From: Gammaproteobacteria bacterium
GTDB taxonomy: Bacteria; Pseudomonadota; Gammaproteobacteria; UBA6429; Thiohalophilaceae
DNA: 37,399 nt
Direction of reading: 5' to 3'
Assembly: GCA_023135195.1 (NCBI GenBank)
Contig: JAGLTQ010000048.1
Coordinates: 1-37,399 of the forward strand
The translations under genes and the position numbers were made by a program. Below, piece by piece: positions 25,001-32,751 of this stretch; the first letter of the stretch is position 1; each line of letters begins with the position of its first letter. Under the pieces are notes generated by a model. The model did no database searches. It had not been told where the DNA came from and saw only the letters and a list, made by a program, of their open reading frames with translations.

Positions 25001-25513
25001 TTATTTTTTTGCTTGTGTCCCACCCAGATGAACAAGCTTGTTACCGGCAATCAATACATCTTCACTTGTACCTATAACATTGGTTGGTACAACAGGAATA
25101 AGTAACTTAAACGATGATTTTTTATATTGTAAAAACTCTGCATACAAACCGATGTAATGCGTTTCTTTATTTAACACAAAGTTTTCAACTCTGCTTTCAC
25201 CTGGTTTAATTCGACGCAATATCTGTTTAGAAATCAAATCTGCGCCAATCACATCATTATCTTTTTCGTAAAGGTCTATAAAATTTGCTCGATTAAACAT
25301 TTTTGCAGATTTTAACTGATACATCCTGATAAATAATGGCGATGGTTTTTTATCATCGTCAGGATTAACATCTGCATCAACTTTAAATTTAATTTCAAGG
25401 TCGGTATCCATATTAAAAAAGCCACCTACCGAGCTATTTATTGACGAGCAAGCAGGTAATAAAAAAACAAGCCCAGCTAAAACCATAACTTTATAAACCA
25501 GTGAACATTTCAT
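25001..25513 (-). CDS. tssJ: TssJ, outer-membrane T6SS lipoprotein
   Basis: The 170-aa protein has a lipoprotein signal peptide: two early Lys, hydrophobic core about 9-19, lipobox LPAC with Cys22, then Ser23-Ser24, which favours outer-membrane sorting. The mature part has the TssJ beta-sandwich motifs VNPDDDKKPSPLFIRMYQLKSAKMF and the late YIGLYAEF strand. TssJ docks the TssM C-terminus to the outer membrane. The lipobox has Pro at -2, which is uncommon. The gene is 21 bases after tagH. Confidence 0.94.
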   Translation of the reverse strand: MKCSLVYKVMVLAGLVFLLPACSSINSSVGGFFNMDTDLEIKFKVDADVNPDDDKKPSPLFIRMYQLKSAKMFNRANFIDLYEKDNDVIGADLISKQILRRIKPGESRVENFVLNKETHYIGLYAEFLQYKKSSFKLLIPVVPTNVIGTSEDVLIAGNKLVHLGGTQAKK

Positions 25514-25534
25514 ATTCTTTCCATAAATAATTTA

Positions 25535-27094
25535 TTAACTTTTTGTTTTACGTGCAATCGACAATTTTTGTAATTGCTCTTCATATGCCTGAACAAATTC
25601 ATAGCCAAACAAATGTTGAAATGAGTTATCCATATCATCAACCAATTCATTGTAATAGTGTTTATATGAATCCCAGTTTTTAGCTTTACTCATTCCAGGA
25701 ATTATTCCCGGCTTACTGAATTTCTCAAATCGTTGCTCAAGTACAGCAGGATCAAACCTGTTTAAAACTCCTTTAAAGGCTGTCCTGATTCCAGCTAATA
25801 TTGCAACCTGGTGTTCTGCAATGCCTTCAAAACCTTCTTTTATCGCCTCAACTGGTTTTTTGTACGCGTTTCCATCTTTAAGGAACATGTTTTCAATTGC
25901 ATCGTCTACTGTCGCAGAAAATTTTAATGGGTTATTTTCTACAGGCTGAATCGTTGTTACATTCATACGAAATTCATTTTTTATTGAGCTACGAGAACTC
26001 AAAACCTGCATCATCCCTGTTATTGTTTCACGAACCAATTCACCAACAACTGTATTAATTTCTATTACTTTCTCATCACTCAGGTTGTTTGCATCAAGGC
26101 CAAGCGCTTCAATTAATGATTGCTCATTAGATGTTGATGAACGATTAATGTTTTGTACACTTTTAGACGCTTGTGAAACCTGTGTGTTCTTTTCTATTTG
26201 TCGTTGCAAAGCATCCTTTTGCGCCTGTTTTTTAAGAATTTCAATTTCTGTAAGTATCTTTTCATTCGCTTTTTCTAAAGCACTTTTTTTATCAACGGCA
26301 AGTTTTTCATTAAAAGTATTTACTACGGAAGCTTCATTGCTAGCAAAATCATCTGTATTTATTTCTGGTGGTACGGATGCAAATAAATCACTTTCCCAAT
26401 CTTCCGGGATGGCGCCTGCTTCAATATTAGAATTTGGCCAGCTTACGGCTTGTTGCATTGGATTAGCTTGATCAGATTGACTTGCCGATGAAAAGTAATT
26501 ATTTTCCGGTTGAATTGCTTCTGGTATCTGACGCACATTGTTTAAAGCAGCTAAAGGATCTGTCTCTATTGGAGAAGAGTTAAAAAGTGCATCTGATTGG
26601 GATGAATGAGCTGAAAGTGGACTTGCAAAACTATCTATATTTAAATTTGCAGATGAAAAATAGTCTTGTTCGACAACCTGTTCTATTTGTTGTTCTGCAG
26701 GTTTAGGAATTGAATCGGGTATATTACTTGCGAATGGACCCTGACTTAAATTTTCTGCTTGATCATTTTCTGGCTGCCATACACTGGCCAAAAACTCGTA
26801 ATCACCCAAGGAAAATTTATCTCCATCTTTGAGTGCAATTGTGTTTCCCTTACCAATGGGCTCAGCCGAACCATTTGAAAAAGTACCGTTCGTACTTAAA
26901 TCAGTAATATAGTATTGACCGTTCTCAAAACTGATTTCGCTATGTTGTGATGATATAAAGCGCTCTTCATCTTCAAGCACCCATTCATTCTCAGAACTGC
27001 GCCCAATAGTCCCACCCTGATGAGCAAAGGTATGCGTTGCTTTTGTGTTTACCGCACTATCGGGTAGCTTTACTATAGATATGACTATCGACAT
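25535..27094 (-). CDS. tagH: TagH/Fha, FHA-domain phosphothreonine reader of the T6SS
   Basis: The 519-aa protein begins with an FHA domain (about 25-105) holding the phosphothreonine-binding residues GR (31-32), SSQH (48-51) and NGT (69-71). Residues about 110-260 form a low-complexity linker rich in Gln, Ser and Asn with seven F-(A/S/N)-S motifs. A coiled coil (about 262-305) and the TagH C-terminal helical domain (about 325-515) follow. It should bind the phosphothreonine made by PpkA, plausibly on TssL or the kinase itself. It is the first gene of the leftward operon, with AGGA ten bases before the ATG. Confidence 0.93.
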   Translation of the reverse strand: MSIVISIVKLPDSAVNTKATHTFAHQGGTIGRSSENEWVLEDEERFISSQHSEISFENGQYYITDLSTNGTFSNGSAEPIGKGNTIALKDGDKFSLGDYEFLASVWQPENDQAENLSQGPFASNIPDSIPKPAEQQIEQVVEQDYFSSANLNIDSFASPLSAHSSQSDALFNSSPIETDPLAALNNVRQIPEAIQPENNYFSSASQSDQANPMQQAVSWPNSNIEAGAIPEDWESDLFASVPPEINTDDFASNEASVVNTFNEKLAVDKKSALEKANEKILTEIEILKKQAQKDALQRQIEKNTQVSQASKSVQNINRSSTSNEQSLIEALGLDANNLSDEKVIEINTVVGELVRETITGMMQVLSSRSSIKNEFRMNVTTIQPVENNPLKFSATVDDAIENMFLKDGNAYKKPVEAIKEGFEGIAEHQVAILAGIRTAFKGVLNRFDPAVLEQRFEKFSKPGIIPGMSKAKNWDSYKHYYNELVDDMDNSFQHLFGYEFVQAYEEQLQKLSIARKTKS

Positions 27095-27158
27095 ACAAAT
27101 ATCATCCTGATAAACCGCTCAGTAACTAAAGTAAGTTACCGAATATCCTTATTGAAAT

Positions 27159-27192
27159 TTGGTAGAACAAGATGATTGAACATCTTTACCAA
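27159..27192 (-). promoter_or_regulatory. Leader hairpin upstream of tagH
   Basis: TTGGTA (27159-27164) pairs with TACCAA (27187-27192), and AAGATG (27169-27174) pairs with CATCTT (27181-27186), leaving a four-base bulge and a six-base loop. It lies in the probable 5' leader of the leftward T6SS transcript. Function is unknown. Confidence 0.4.
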
Positions 27193-27216
27193 TTCAGCAT
27201 TCCTGTATTCGCAGAC

Positions 27217-27245
27217 ATAATACAATGACAATCATTTTGTTCCAA
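27217..27245 (-). promoter_or_regulatory. Leftward T6SS promoter (sigma70-type)
   Basis: On the minus strand TTGGAA (27240-27245) and TATTAT (27217-27222) are separated by exactly 17 bases, matching the -35 at four of six and the -10 at five of six positions. It would start a leader of about 115 bases before tagH and drive tagH through the tonB-like gene. Confidence 0.5.
27221..27239. promoter_or_regulatory. Fur-box-like operator overlapping the leftward promoter
   Basis: TACAATGACAATCATTTTG matches 14 of 19 positions of the classical Fur consensus and fits the 6-6-1-6 hexamer arrangement. It fills the spacer between the -35 and -10 of the leftward promoter, where a repressor would block polymerase. 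Fur repression of T6SS is known in other bacteria; here it is inferred. Confidence 0.45.
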
Positions 27246-27414
27246 GTCACTTTTGTAAATACTTGCATGAATTATATGTTCTTGAGTTGGCAAATTGGTA
27301 ATAGACTATAAAGGTATAGGATGGAAATTGGCTTTAATAAGATATATCAAGATTAATAAAATATAATAAATACATTAAATTTATGTCTTTTTGTATATAT
27401 TTTGCAATCTTGCT

Positions 27415-27443
27415 TTGACAATAGACCTACAATATTTTATAAA
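27415..27443 (+). promoter_or_regulatory. Rightward T6SS promoter (sigma70-type)
   Basis: TTGACA (27415-27420) is a perfect -35, and TATAAA (27438-27443) is a five of six -10 with the optimal 17-base spacer. Transcription would start near 27450 and leave a leader of about 94 bases, including a small stem ATTACT/AGTAAT (27474-27489). It drives tssA onward. Confidence 0.7.
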
Positions 27444-27543
27444 TAGCATTCTTCAGTATTCCTGCGATGCTGAATTACTAGGAAGTAATATTTTGCTGGT
27501 GTGATTAGATTTTTACTCATACCTGAATAACAAGGACGTACAG

Positions 27544-28650
27544 ATGCCATCTGAAGCAATAATTGATATTAGCAGTTTACTCGATCCTGTCTCTGAAGAT
27601 AATCCTGTCGGAAATGATATCCGTGAAGATTCATCTCTCACATCAGTCTATTACACCATTAAAGATGCAAGAAACTCTGCACGCACTGCAGAACGCAATA
27701 GTATGTTTGATGGTGGTAGCTCAGAAGCAGATGAAAACTGGCGAAAAATTTTAGAGCTCGCCCCTGGCATCCTTAAAAATAATGCAAAAGATCTTGAAAT
27801 TGCCAGTTGGTATACAGAAGCATTAATTCGACGTTATGGTTTTCCTGGTTTAAAAGCCGGCTTTTCAATTATTAAACAAATGATTGAAAAGTATTGGGAT
27901 AATTTATACCCATTACCCGATGAGGATGGTATTGAAACACGTGTTTCCTCATTAACAGGCTTAAATGGTGAAGGTGCTGAAGGCGTGCTTATAGCCCCTA
28001 TTCGTAATGCAAATATTACTGAAGATGTTCAACCCGGCCCCTTTAACTTTTGGCAATATACTCAAGCATTAGATATTCAAAAAATCACTGACGATAATAG
28101 TCGTGCAGAAAAAACCGATAAACTTGGTTTTAATATTGATGATATAGAGAACGTTGTTGCCGGTTCAAGTGAATCATTTTTCCTTGACCTGAAAAATGAT
28201 GTTGTTGCCTGTTTAGCTGATTACCGTGATATCAGTAAAATGCTTGATGAACATTGCGGTACTATGGATGCGCCTCCTACAAGCAATATTATCAATACCC
28301 TCGAAGATACATTAGGTGTAATTAATCATATTGGTAAATATAAATTACCGGATGAATCATCTAATGAAGAAGAATTTAATGAAGATGGTACACCAGCAGA
28401 ATCATCTTCCGAAGCAAAAGCAATTGGTGGTCCAATAAAAACACGCACTGATGCTTTTCGCCATTTAAACGAAATTTCAGATTTTTTTCGCAGAACTGAA
28501 CCTCACTCACCTATTTCATACGCTTTAGAAAAAGCTGTTAAATGGGGTGATATGTCGTTAAGTGAATTAATGCGTGAACTGATTCCCGACTCTTCATCAC
28601 TGAATTATTACAGTTCATTAACAGGTGTTAAAACAGATGAAGAACAATAG
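27544..28650 (+). CDS. tssA: TssA, T6SS sheath/baseplate assembly protein (ImpA N-terminal domain)
   Basis: The 368-aa protein has the ImpA_N domain in its first 130 residues (LLDPVSEDNPVGNDIRED, then WRKILELAPGILKNNAKDLEIASWYTEAL) and the usual Trp/Pro-rich YWDNLYPLPDEDG motif. An acidic linker (about 275-300) separates it from a C-terminal helical domain with HSPISYALEKAVKWGDMSL. TssA proteins prime and cap the growing sheath. AAGGA lies seven bases before the ATG. It is the first gene of the rightward operon. Confidence 0.93.
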   Translation: MPSEAIIDISSLLDPVSEDNPVGNDIREDSSLTSVYYTIKDARNSARTAERNSMFDGGSSEADENWRKILELAPGILKNNAKDLEIASWYTEALIRRYGFPGLKAGFSIIKQMIEKYWDNLYPLPDEDGIETRVSSLTGLNGEGAEGVLIAPIRNANITEDVQPGPFNFWQYTQALDIQKITDDNSRAEKTDKLGFNIDDIENVVAGSSESFFLDLKNDVVACLADYRDISKMLDEHCGTMDAPPTSNIINTLEDTLGVINHIGKYKLPDESSNEEEFNEDGTPAESSSEAKAIGGPIKTRTDAFRHLNEISDFFRRTEPHSPISYALEKAVKWGDMSLSELMRELIPDSSSLNYYSSLTGVKTDEEQ

Positions 28651-28678
28651 CCGCCAACATAACATGAGGTAAAGGATT

Positions 28679-29194
28679 ATGGCTGATAGTATTCACGATA
28701 AACTTAAACGAGTACGTAAACCCCGCGTACATATTACATATGACGTAGAAACAAATGGTGCAGTTGCCGAAAAGGAAATTCCCTTTGTAATGGGCGTCAT
28801 GGGTGACTATTCAGGTGACAATACTGAAAATAAAAAGCCCCTTAAAGATCGTAAATTTTCTCAAATTGATCGAGATAACTTTAATGAAGTTATGGGTAAC
28901 GTTGCACCTGTAATTTCTATGAAAGTTGAAAACACACTTGAAGATGATGGTAGTGAAGTTTCAATCGATCTTGCTTTTAAAAGCATGGAAGATTTTGAAC
29001 CCCATAAAATTATCGACAAAGTTGAACCTCTGAAAAAATTACTCGATACTCGTAATAAATTACGTGATTTATTAACAAAAGCAGATCGTTCTGATGATTT
29101 AGAAAAGATTCTGGAAGAAGTATTAAGTAATACAGATGCTATCACTTCACTATCAAGTGAATTAGGCGTTGATGACGACAAGGGTGATAAATGA
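28679..29194 (+). CDS. tssB: TssB (VipA), small contractile sheath subunit
   Basis: The 171-aa protein shows the TssB signature near its start ([21 protein letters not shown], then [14 protein letters not shown]) and the DRDNFNEVM region. The C-terminal helix with [10 protein letters not shown] interlocks with TssC to form the sheath. GAGGTAAAGG lies just upstream. The stop overlaps the tssC start by four bases, which keeps the two sheath subunits in step. Confidence 0.96.
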   Translation: MADSIHDKLKRVRKPRVHITYDVETNGAVAEKEIPFVMGVMGDYSGDNTENKKPLKDRKFSQIDRDNFNEVMGNVAPVISMKVENTLEDDGSEVSIDLAFKSMEDFEPHKIIDKVEPLKKLLDTRNKLRDLLTKADRSDDLEKILEEVLSNTDAITSLSSELGVDDDKGDK

Positions 29195-30678
29195 TGGCTA
29201 AGAAACAAGCAGCAGAAGCACAAGAAGCCGAAGCAACGGAAGTCAGTTTCCTTGAACAAGCTATCGGTGCAACTAAACAAACTTCTCGTGATGTAACAGA
29301 AGACCTGTTAAAAACATTAACCAAAGAAGCTATGAGCGGAACGGTTAAATGGGATAAAAACTTAACAGTGACAATCAATTCTGCTATTGCAGCAATTGAT
29401 GAAGCAATGTCAAAACAACTTTCTGCAATTTTACAACATGAAAAATTACAAAAGCTTGAAGGTTCGTGGCGTGGTCTAAATCACCTGGTTATGAATTCAG
29501 AAACGAGTTCACAATTAAAAATTCGTATGCTTAACCTGAGTAAAAAAGAATTATCAAAAGATTTAGAAAAAGCCGTTGAATTTGATCAAAGCCAGACCTT
29601 TAAGAAAATTTACGAAAGTGAATTTGGTACTGCCGGTGGTGAGCCATACGCGGCGCTTATTGGAGATTATGAATTTTCAGGCCATCCGGATGACCTCGAT
29701 TTATTAACGAACATGTCAAATATTGCTGCGGCAGGTTTCTGTCCGTTTATTTCTGCAGCAGCACCTGAAATGTTTGGTTTTGACAGTTTTACTGAACTAT
29801 CTAAACCTCGTGATTTAGAAAAGATCTTTGATTCAGCTGAATATACTAAATGGCGCAGTTTCCGCGACAGTGAAGACTCTCGTTTTGTAACGTTAACAAT
29901 GCCTCGTGTATTAGCACGTTTACCATATGGATCAGCAACTAAGCCTATTGAAGCATTCAACTTTGAAGAAGCAAATATGGATTCAGATGGTCGCCAATTA
30001 GAGAGTGATCATGATGAGTATTGCTGGATGAATGCAGCCTATTCTATGGGTACTACACTGACTAAGTCTTATGCAGAATATGGCTGGTGCACAAGTATTC
30101 GTGGTGCTGAAGGTGGCGGTAAAGTTGAAGGTTTGCCAAGCCACACATTCGTTAGTGATGATGGTGATGTTGATCAGAAATGTCCTACCGAAATTGGTAT
30201 TACAGATCGCCGTGAAGCCGAATTAAGTAAATTAGGTTTCTTGCCATTATGCCATTACAAAAATACAGATTACGCAGTATTTTTTGGTGCGCAAACAACT
30301 CAAAAACCTAAGAAATTTGATGATCCAGATGCAACATCAAATGCTGAAATTTCAGCACGTCTTCCCTACATAATGGCAACATCTCGTATTGCTCATTTCT
30401 TAAAAGTTATGGCACGCGATAAAATTGGTAGCTTTATGGAAGCGTCTGATGCAGAAGAATGGCTAAACCGTTGGATTGCTAACTATGTAAATGGTAGCCC
30501 GGGTGCAAGTGCAGAAATGAAAGCACGCTTCCCATTAGCAGAAGCAAATGTTGAAGTTAAAGAAGTGCCAGGCCAACCAGGTGTATATAGTGCTATTGCA
30601 TGGATGCGTCCCTGGTTACAAATGGAAGAGTTAAGTGCTTCACTTCGCCTTGTAGCGAATATTCCTAAAGCAGGATAA
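29191..30678 (+). CDS. tssC: TssC (VipB), large contractile sheath subunit
   Basis: The 495-aa protein contains the EvpB/VipB core: [64 protein letters not shown] and the C-terminal ARDKIGSF and FPLAEA motifs. With TssB it forms the tail sheath. ATG 29191 overlaps tssB; ATG 29194 is an alternative. A strong hairpin follows the stop codon within ten bases, before the second tssC. Confidence 0.96.
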   Translation: MMAKKQAAEAQEAEATEVSFLEQAIGATKQTSRDVTEDLLKTLTKEAMSGTVKWDKNLTVTINSAIAAIDEAMSKQLSAILQHEKLQKLEGSWRGLNHLVMNSETSSQLKIRMLNLSKKELSKDLEKAVEFDQSQTFKKIYESEFGTAGGEPYAALIGDYEFSGHPDDLDLLTNMSNIAAAGFCPFISAAAPEMFGFDSFTELSKPRDLEKIFDSAEYTKWRSFRDSEDSRFVTLTMPRVLARLPYGSATKPIEAFNFEEANMDSDGRQLESDHDEYCWMNAAYSMGTTLTKSYAEYGWCTSIRGAEGGGKVEGLPSHTFVSDDGDVDQKCPTEIGITDRREAELSKLGFLPLCHYKNTDYAVFFGAQTTQKPKKFDDPDATSNAEISARLPYIMATSRIAHFLKVMARDKIGSFMEASDAEEWLNRWIANYVNGSPGASAEMKARFPLAEANVEVKEVPGQPGVYSAIAWMRPWLQMEELSASLRLVANIPKAG

Positions 30679-30685
30679 TTAAATT

Positions 30686-30714
30686 AACAGGGGATCTTTA
30701 TAGATCCCCTGTTA
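30686..30714 (+). terminator. Strong hairpin between the two tssC genes
   Basis: AACAGGGGATC (30686-30696) pairs perfectly with 30703-30713 around a six-base loop, extended by one T-A pair. It is followed by ATTTAAAAA rather than a solid T-run. It may partly terminate or protect the tssBC messenger end, lowering expression of the genes downstream relative to the sheath genes. Confidence 0.65.
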
Positions 30715-30733
30715 TTTAAAAAATGGATTTTTT

Positions 30734-32260
30734 GTGTCAGCTTCTAGTAGTCAAACATTACCCTTGCCGTTAAGTGCAGCAATTCCTGCTATAAATTTTG
30801 ATGATATTCTAAATACTCCATCCTATATAACCAATCTTGATGAATTTCTTAATGAAGAGGATGATCTAAAGGCACTATCATATTGGATAATTGAACGTGA
30901 AAATCCTGAACATATAAAATCTAAAGAAAATATTATTAATGCCATTAGTAGAAATATTGCAGACATTGATAATTTAATAAATGACCAGTTAAATGTCATT
31001 ATTCATAATGAAAAACTTCAAAAACTGGAATCTTCATGGCGAGGACTTTGGTATCTGGTTGTTCAGGCTGAAGGTGCTTTAAATATAAAAATAAAAGTTC
31101 TTGATGTCAGTTGGAATGAAATAGTTAAAGATATTGCCCGATCACTTGAATTTGATCAAAGCCAGTTATTCCAAAAAATTTATAGTGAAGAATATGGAAC
31201 ACCAGGCGGTGAACCTTATGGCGTTTTAATTGGTGACTATGAAATAAGTCATCGTATATCAAAGAAACATCCTCATGACGACATTGCAACGCTTGAAGGA
31301 TTGTCTCAGGTTGCAGCAGCCGCATTTGCACCATTTATAGCAGCGGGATCATATGAGTTATTTGGTCTGGATAATTTTTCAGCTTTAGCGACACCATTAA
31401 ATTTACGAACTGTTTTTTCCCAAAAAGAATATTTAAAATGGAATTCATTACGAGAAAAAATTGACTCTCGTTTTATTGGATTAACCGTGCCTAGAATACT
31501 CATGCGGTTACCCTATAGAACAACACCCGGTTCATATAAGGGTGTCTTCTTTTATGAAAAACCTTCATCAAATGAACATAATAACTATCTCTGGGGGAAT
31601 GCAAGCTACGGTTTTGCATCAATACTTATTCGAGAATATGCGAATGTAGGTTGGTTTGGTCATATTAGAGGCGTTCCCAGAAATCAAATTGCAGGAGGCC
31701 TGTTAACAAATTTACCGGTTGATTGCTTTGAAACAGATGCAGAGAACATTGCGCATAAACCTGTAACAGATGTGATTATTTCTGACACCAAAGAACGTGA
31801 GTTAAGTGACCTTGGATTGATACCGCTATGTCAGTGTTATGATATTCCCTTTGCGGCATTTTATAATAACCAATCTTTGCAGAACCCTCAGATTCATGAA
31901 TCAAAAGAAGCTAATATTAACGCTAAATTATCCGGTATGTTACAACATGTGCTGTGTGGTTCACGTATAGCACATTATATAAAAGTAATGATCCGCGACA
32001 AAATCGGTTCGTTTGTAACCGCAAATGATTGTGAAGATTATCTACGTGACTGGCTATTCAAATATACAACAGGACGTGATGATTTAGACTGGGAAGAACA
32101 AGCACGTTACCCATTAAAAGAAGCCGCAGTACAAGTAAAAGAACATCCTTCAAAACCAGGAAGTTATTTGTGTGTTATACATCTAAAACCACATTACCAA
32201 CTTGATCAAATGGTGTCTGAGCTTGAACTCGTAACAGAATTAGCACAATCCGGAAAATAA
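30734..32260 (+). CDS. Second TssC-like protein (ImpD/TssC40 type)
   Basis: The 508-aa protein is a divergent paralogue of the preceding TssC. It shares EKLQKLESSWRGLW, EYGTPGGEPYGVLIGDYE, RFIGLTVPRILMRLPY and RDKIGSF. It has a different 90-residue N-terminus and a longer insert after GDYE (SHRISKKHPHDDI). Agrobacterium has the same order of two TssC proteins (TssC41, TssC40). I assign a GTG start at 30734, since no in-frame ATG occurs upstream; GGA lies six bases before it. It is separated from tssC by a hairpin and followed by tssE after one base. Confidence 0.92.
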   Translation: MSASSSQTLPLPLSAAIPAINFDDILNTPSYITNLDEFLNEEDDLKALSYWIIERENPEHIKSKENIINAISRNIADIDNLINDQLNVIIHNEKLQKLESSWRGLWYLVVQAEGALNIKIKVLDVSWNEIVKDIARSLEFDQSQLFQKIYSEEYGTPGGEPYGVLIGDYEISHRISKKHPHDDIATLEGLSQVAAAAFAPFIAAGSYELFGLDNFSALATPLNLRTVFSQKEYLKWNSLREKIDSRFIGLTVPRILMRLPYRTTPGSYKGVFFYEKPSSNEHNNYLWGNASYGFASILIREYANVGWFGHIRGVPRNQIAGGLLTNLPVDCFETDAENIAHKPVTDVIISDTKERELSDLGLIPLCQCYDIPFAAFYNNQSLQNPQIHESKEANINAKLSGMLQHVLCGSRIAHYIKVMIRDKIGSFVTANDCEDYLRDWLFKYTTGRDDLDWEEQARYPLKEAAVQVKEHPSKPGSYLCVIHLKPHYQLDQMVSELELVTELAQSGK

Positions 32261-32261
32261 A

Positions 32262-32750
32262 ATGGCGCGAGTAGATAAAAAGAAAAAGCTTCGCCCATCT
32301 ATTCTTGATCGTTTATTTGATGATGAGCCAGATAACAAGCATGACATTGATCATGGGCAACATCAGAAACTAAAACAATTACGCGGCAGCGTAAGACGTG
32401 ATCTGGAAAGTTTAATGAATGCTCGTTTCCGGGTAATGGAACCTGCCGAAGAATATCATGAACTTGAAAAATCATTATTGAATTATGGATTACCTGATTT
32501 AGCAACCATTAACATTACAGATTTAGATAAACGTAAAGAATTTACATCTAAGATGGAAACAATATTAAAAGAATTTGAACCCCGATTTAAAGATGTAAAT
32601 GTTTCTTATCTCGATAATAAAGATGATGCAGACAGGACTCTGCGCTTCAGGATTGATGCGACGCTATATGCTGATCCGTCACCTGAAATTGTCATTTTTG
32701 ATTCGATTCTCGAACCCGTAACAAGAAATATAAGCATAGAAGAAGCATAA
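32262..32750 (+). CDS. tssE: TssE, gp25-like baseplate protein
   Basis: The 162-aa protein has a basic N-terminus (KKKKLRPSILDRLFDDEP) typical of TssE and a gp25/GPW domain (about 40-145) with LRGSVRRDLESLMNARFRV, SLLNYGLPDL and EPRFKDVNV. TssE joins the baseplate to the sheath and nucleates its polymerisation. It starts one base after the second tssC stop and ends one base before tssF, so translation is probably coupled. Confidence 0.95.
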   Translation: MARVDKKKKLRPSILDRLFDDEPDNKHDIDHGQHQKLKQLRGSVRRDLESLMNARFRVMEPAEEYHELEKSLLNYGLPDLATINITDLDKRKEFTSKMETILKEFEPRFKDVNVSYLDNKDDADRTLRFRIDATLYADPSPEIVIFDSILEPVTRNISIEEA

Positions 32751-32751
32751 A

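Noticed and set aside
27394-27421. Minus-strand promoter TTGTCA-16-TATATA overlapping the rightward -35
   Set aside because: Plausible by motif, but it would give a leader of nearly 300 bases, and the promoter at 27217-27245 is nearer tagH. Kept only as an alternative.
27095-27543. Sigma54 promoter for the T6SS
   Set aside because: No GG and GC pair with the correct spacing and flanks was found on either strand; the nearest candidate (TTGGCAAATTGG near 27288) lacks the -12 element.
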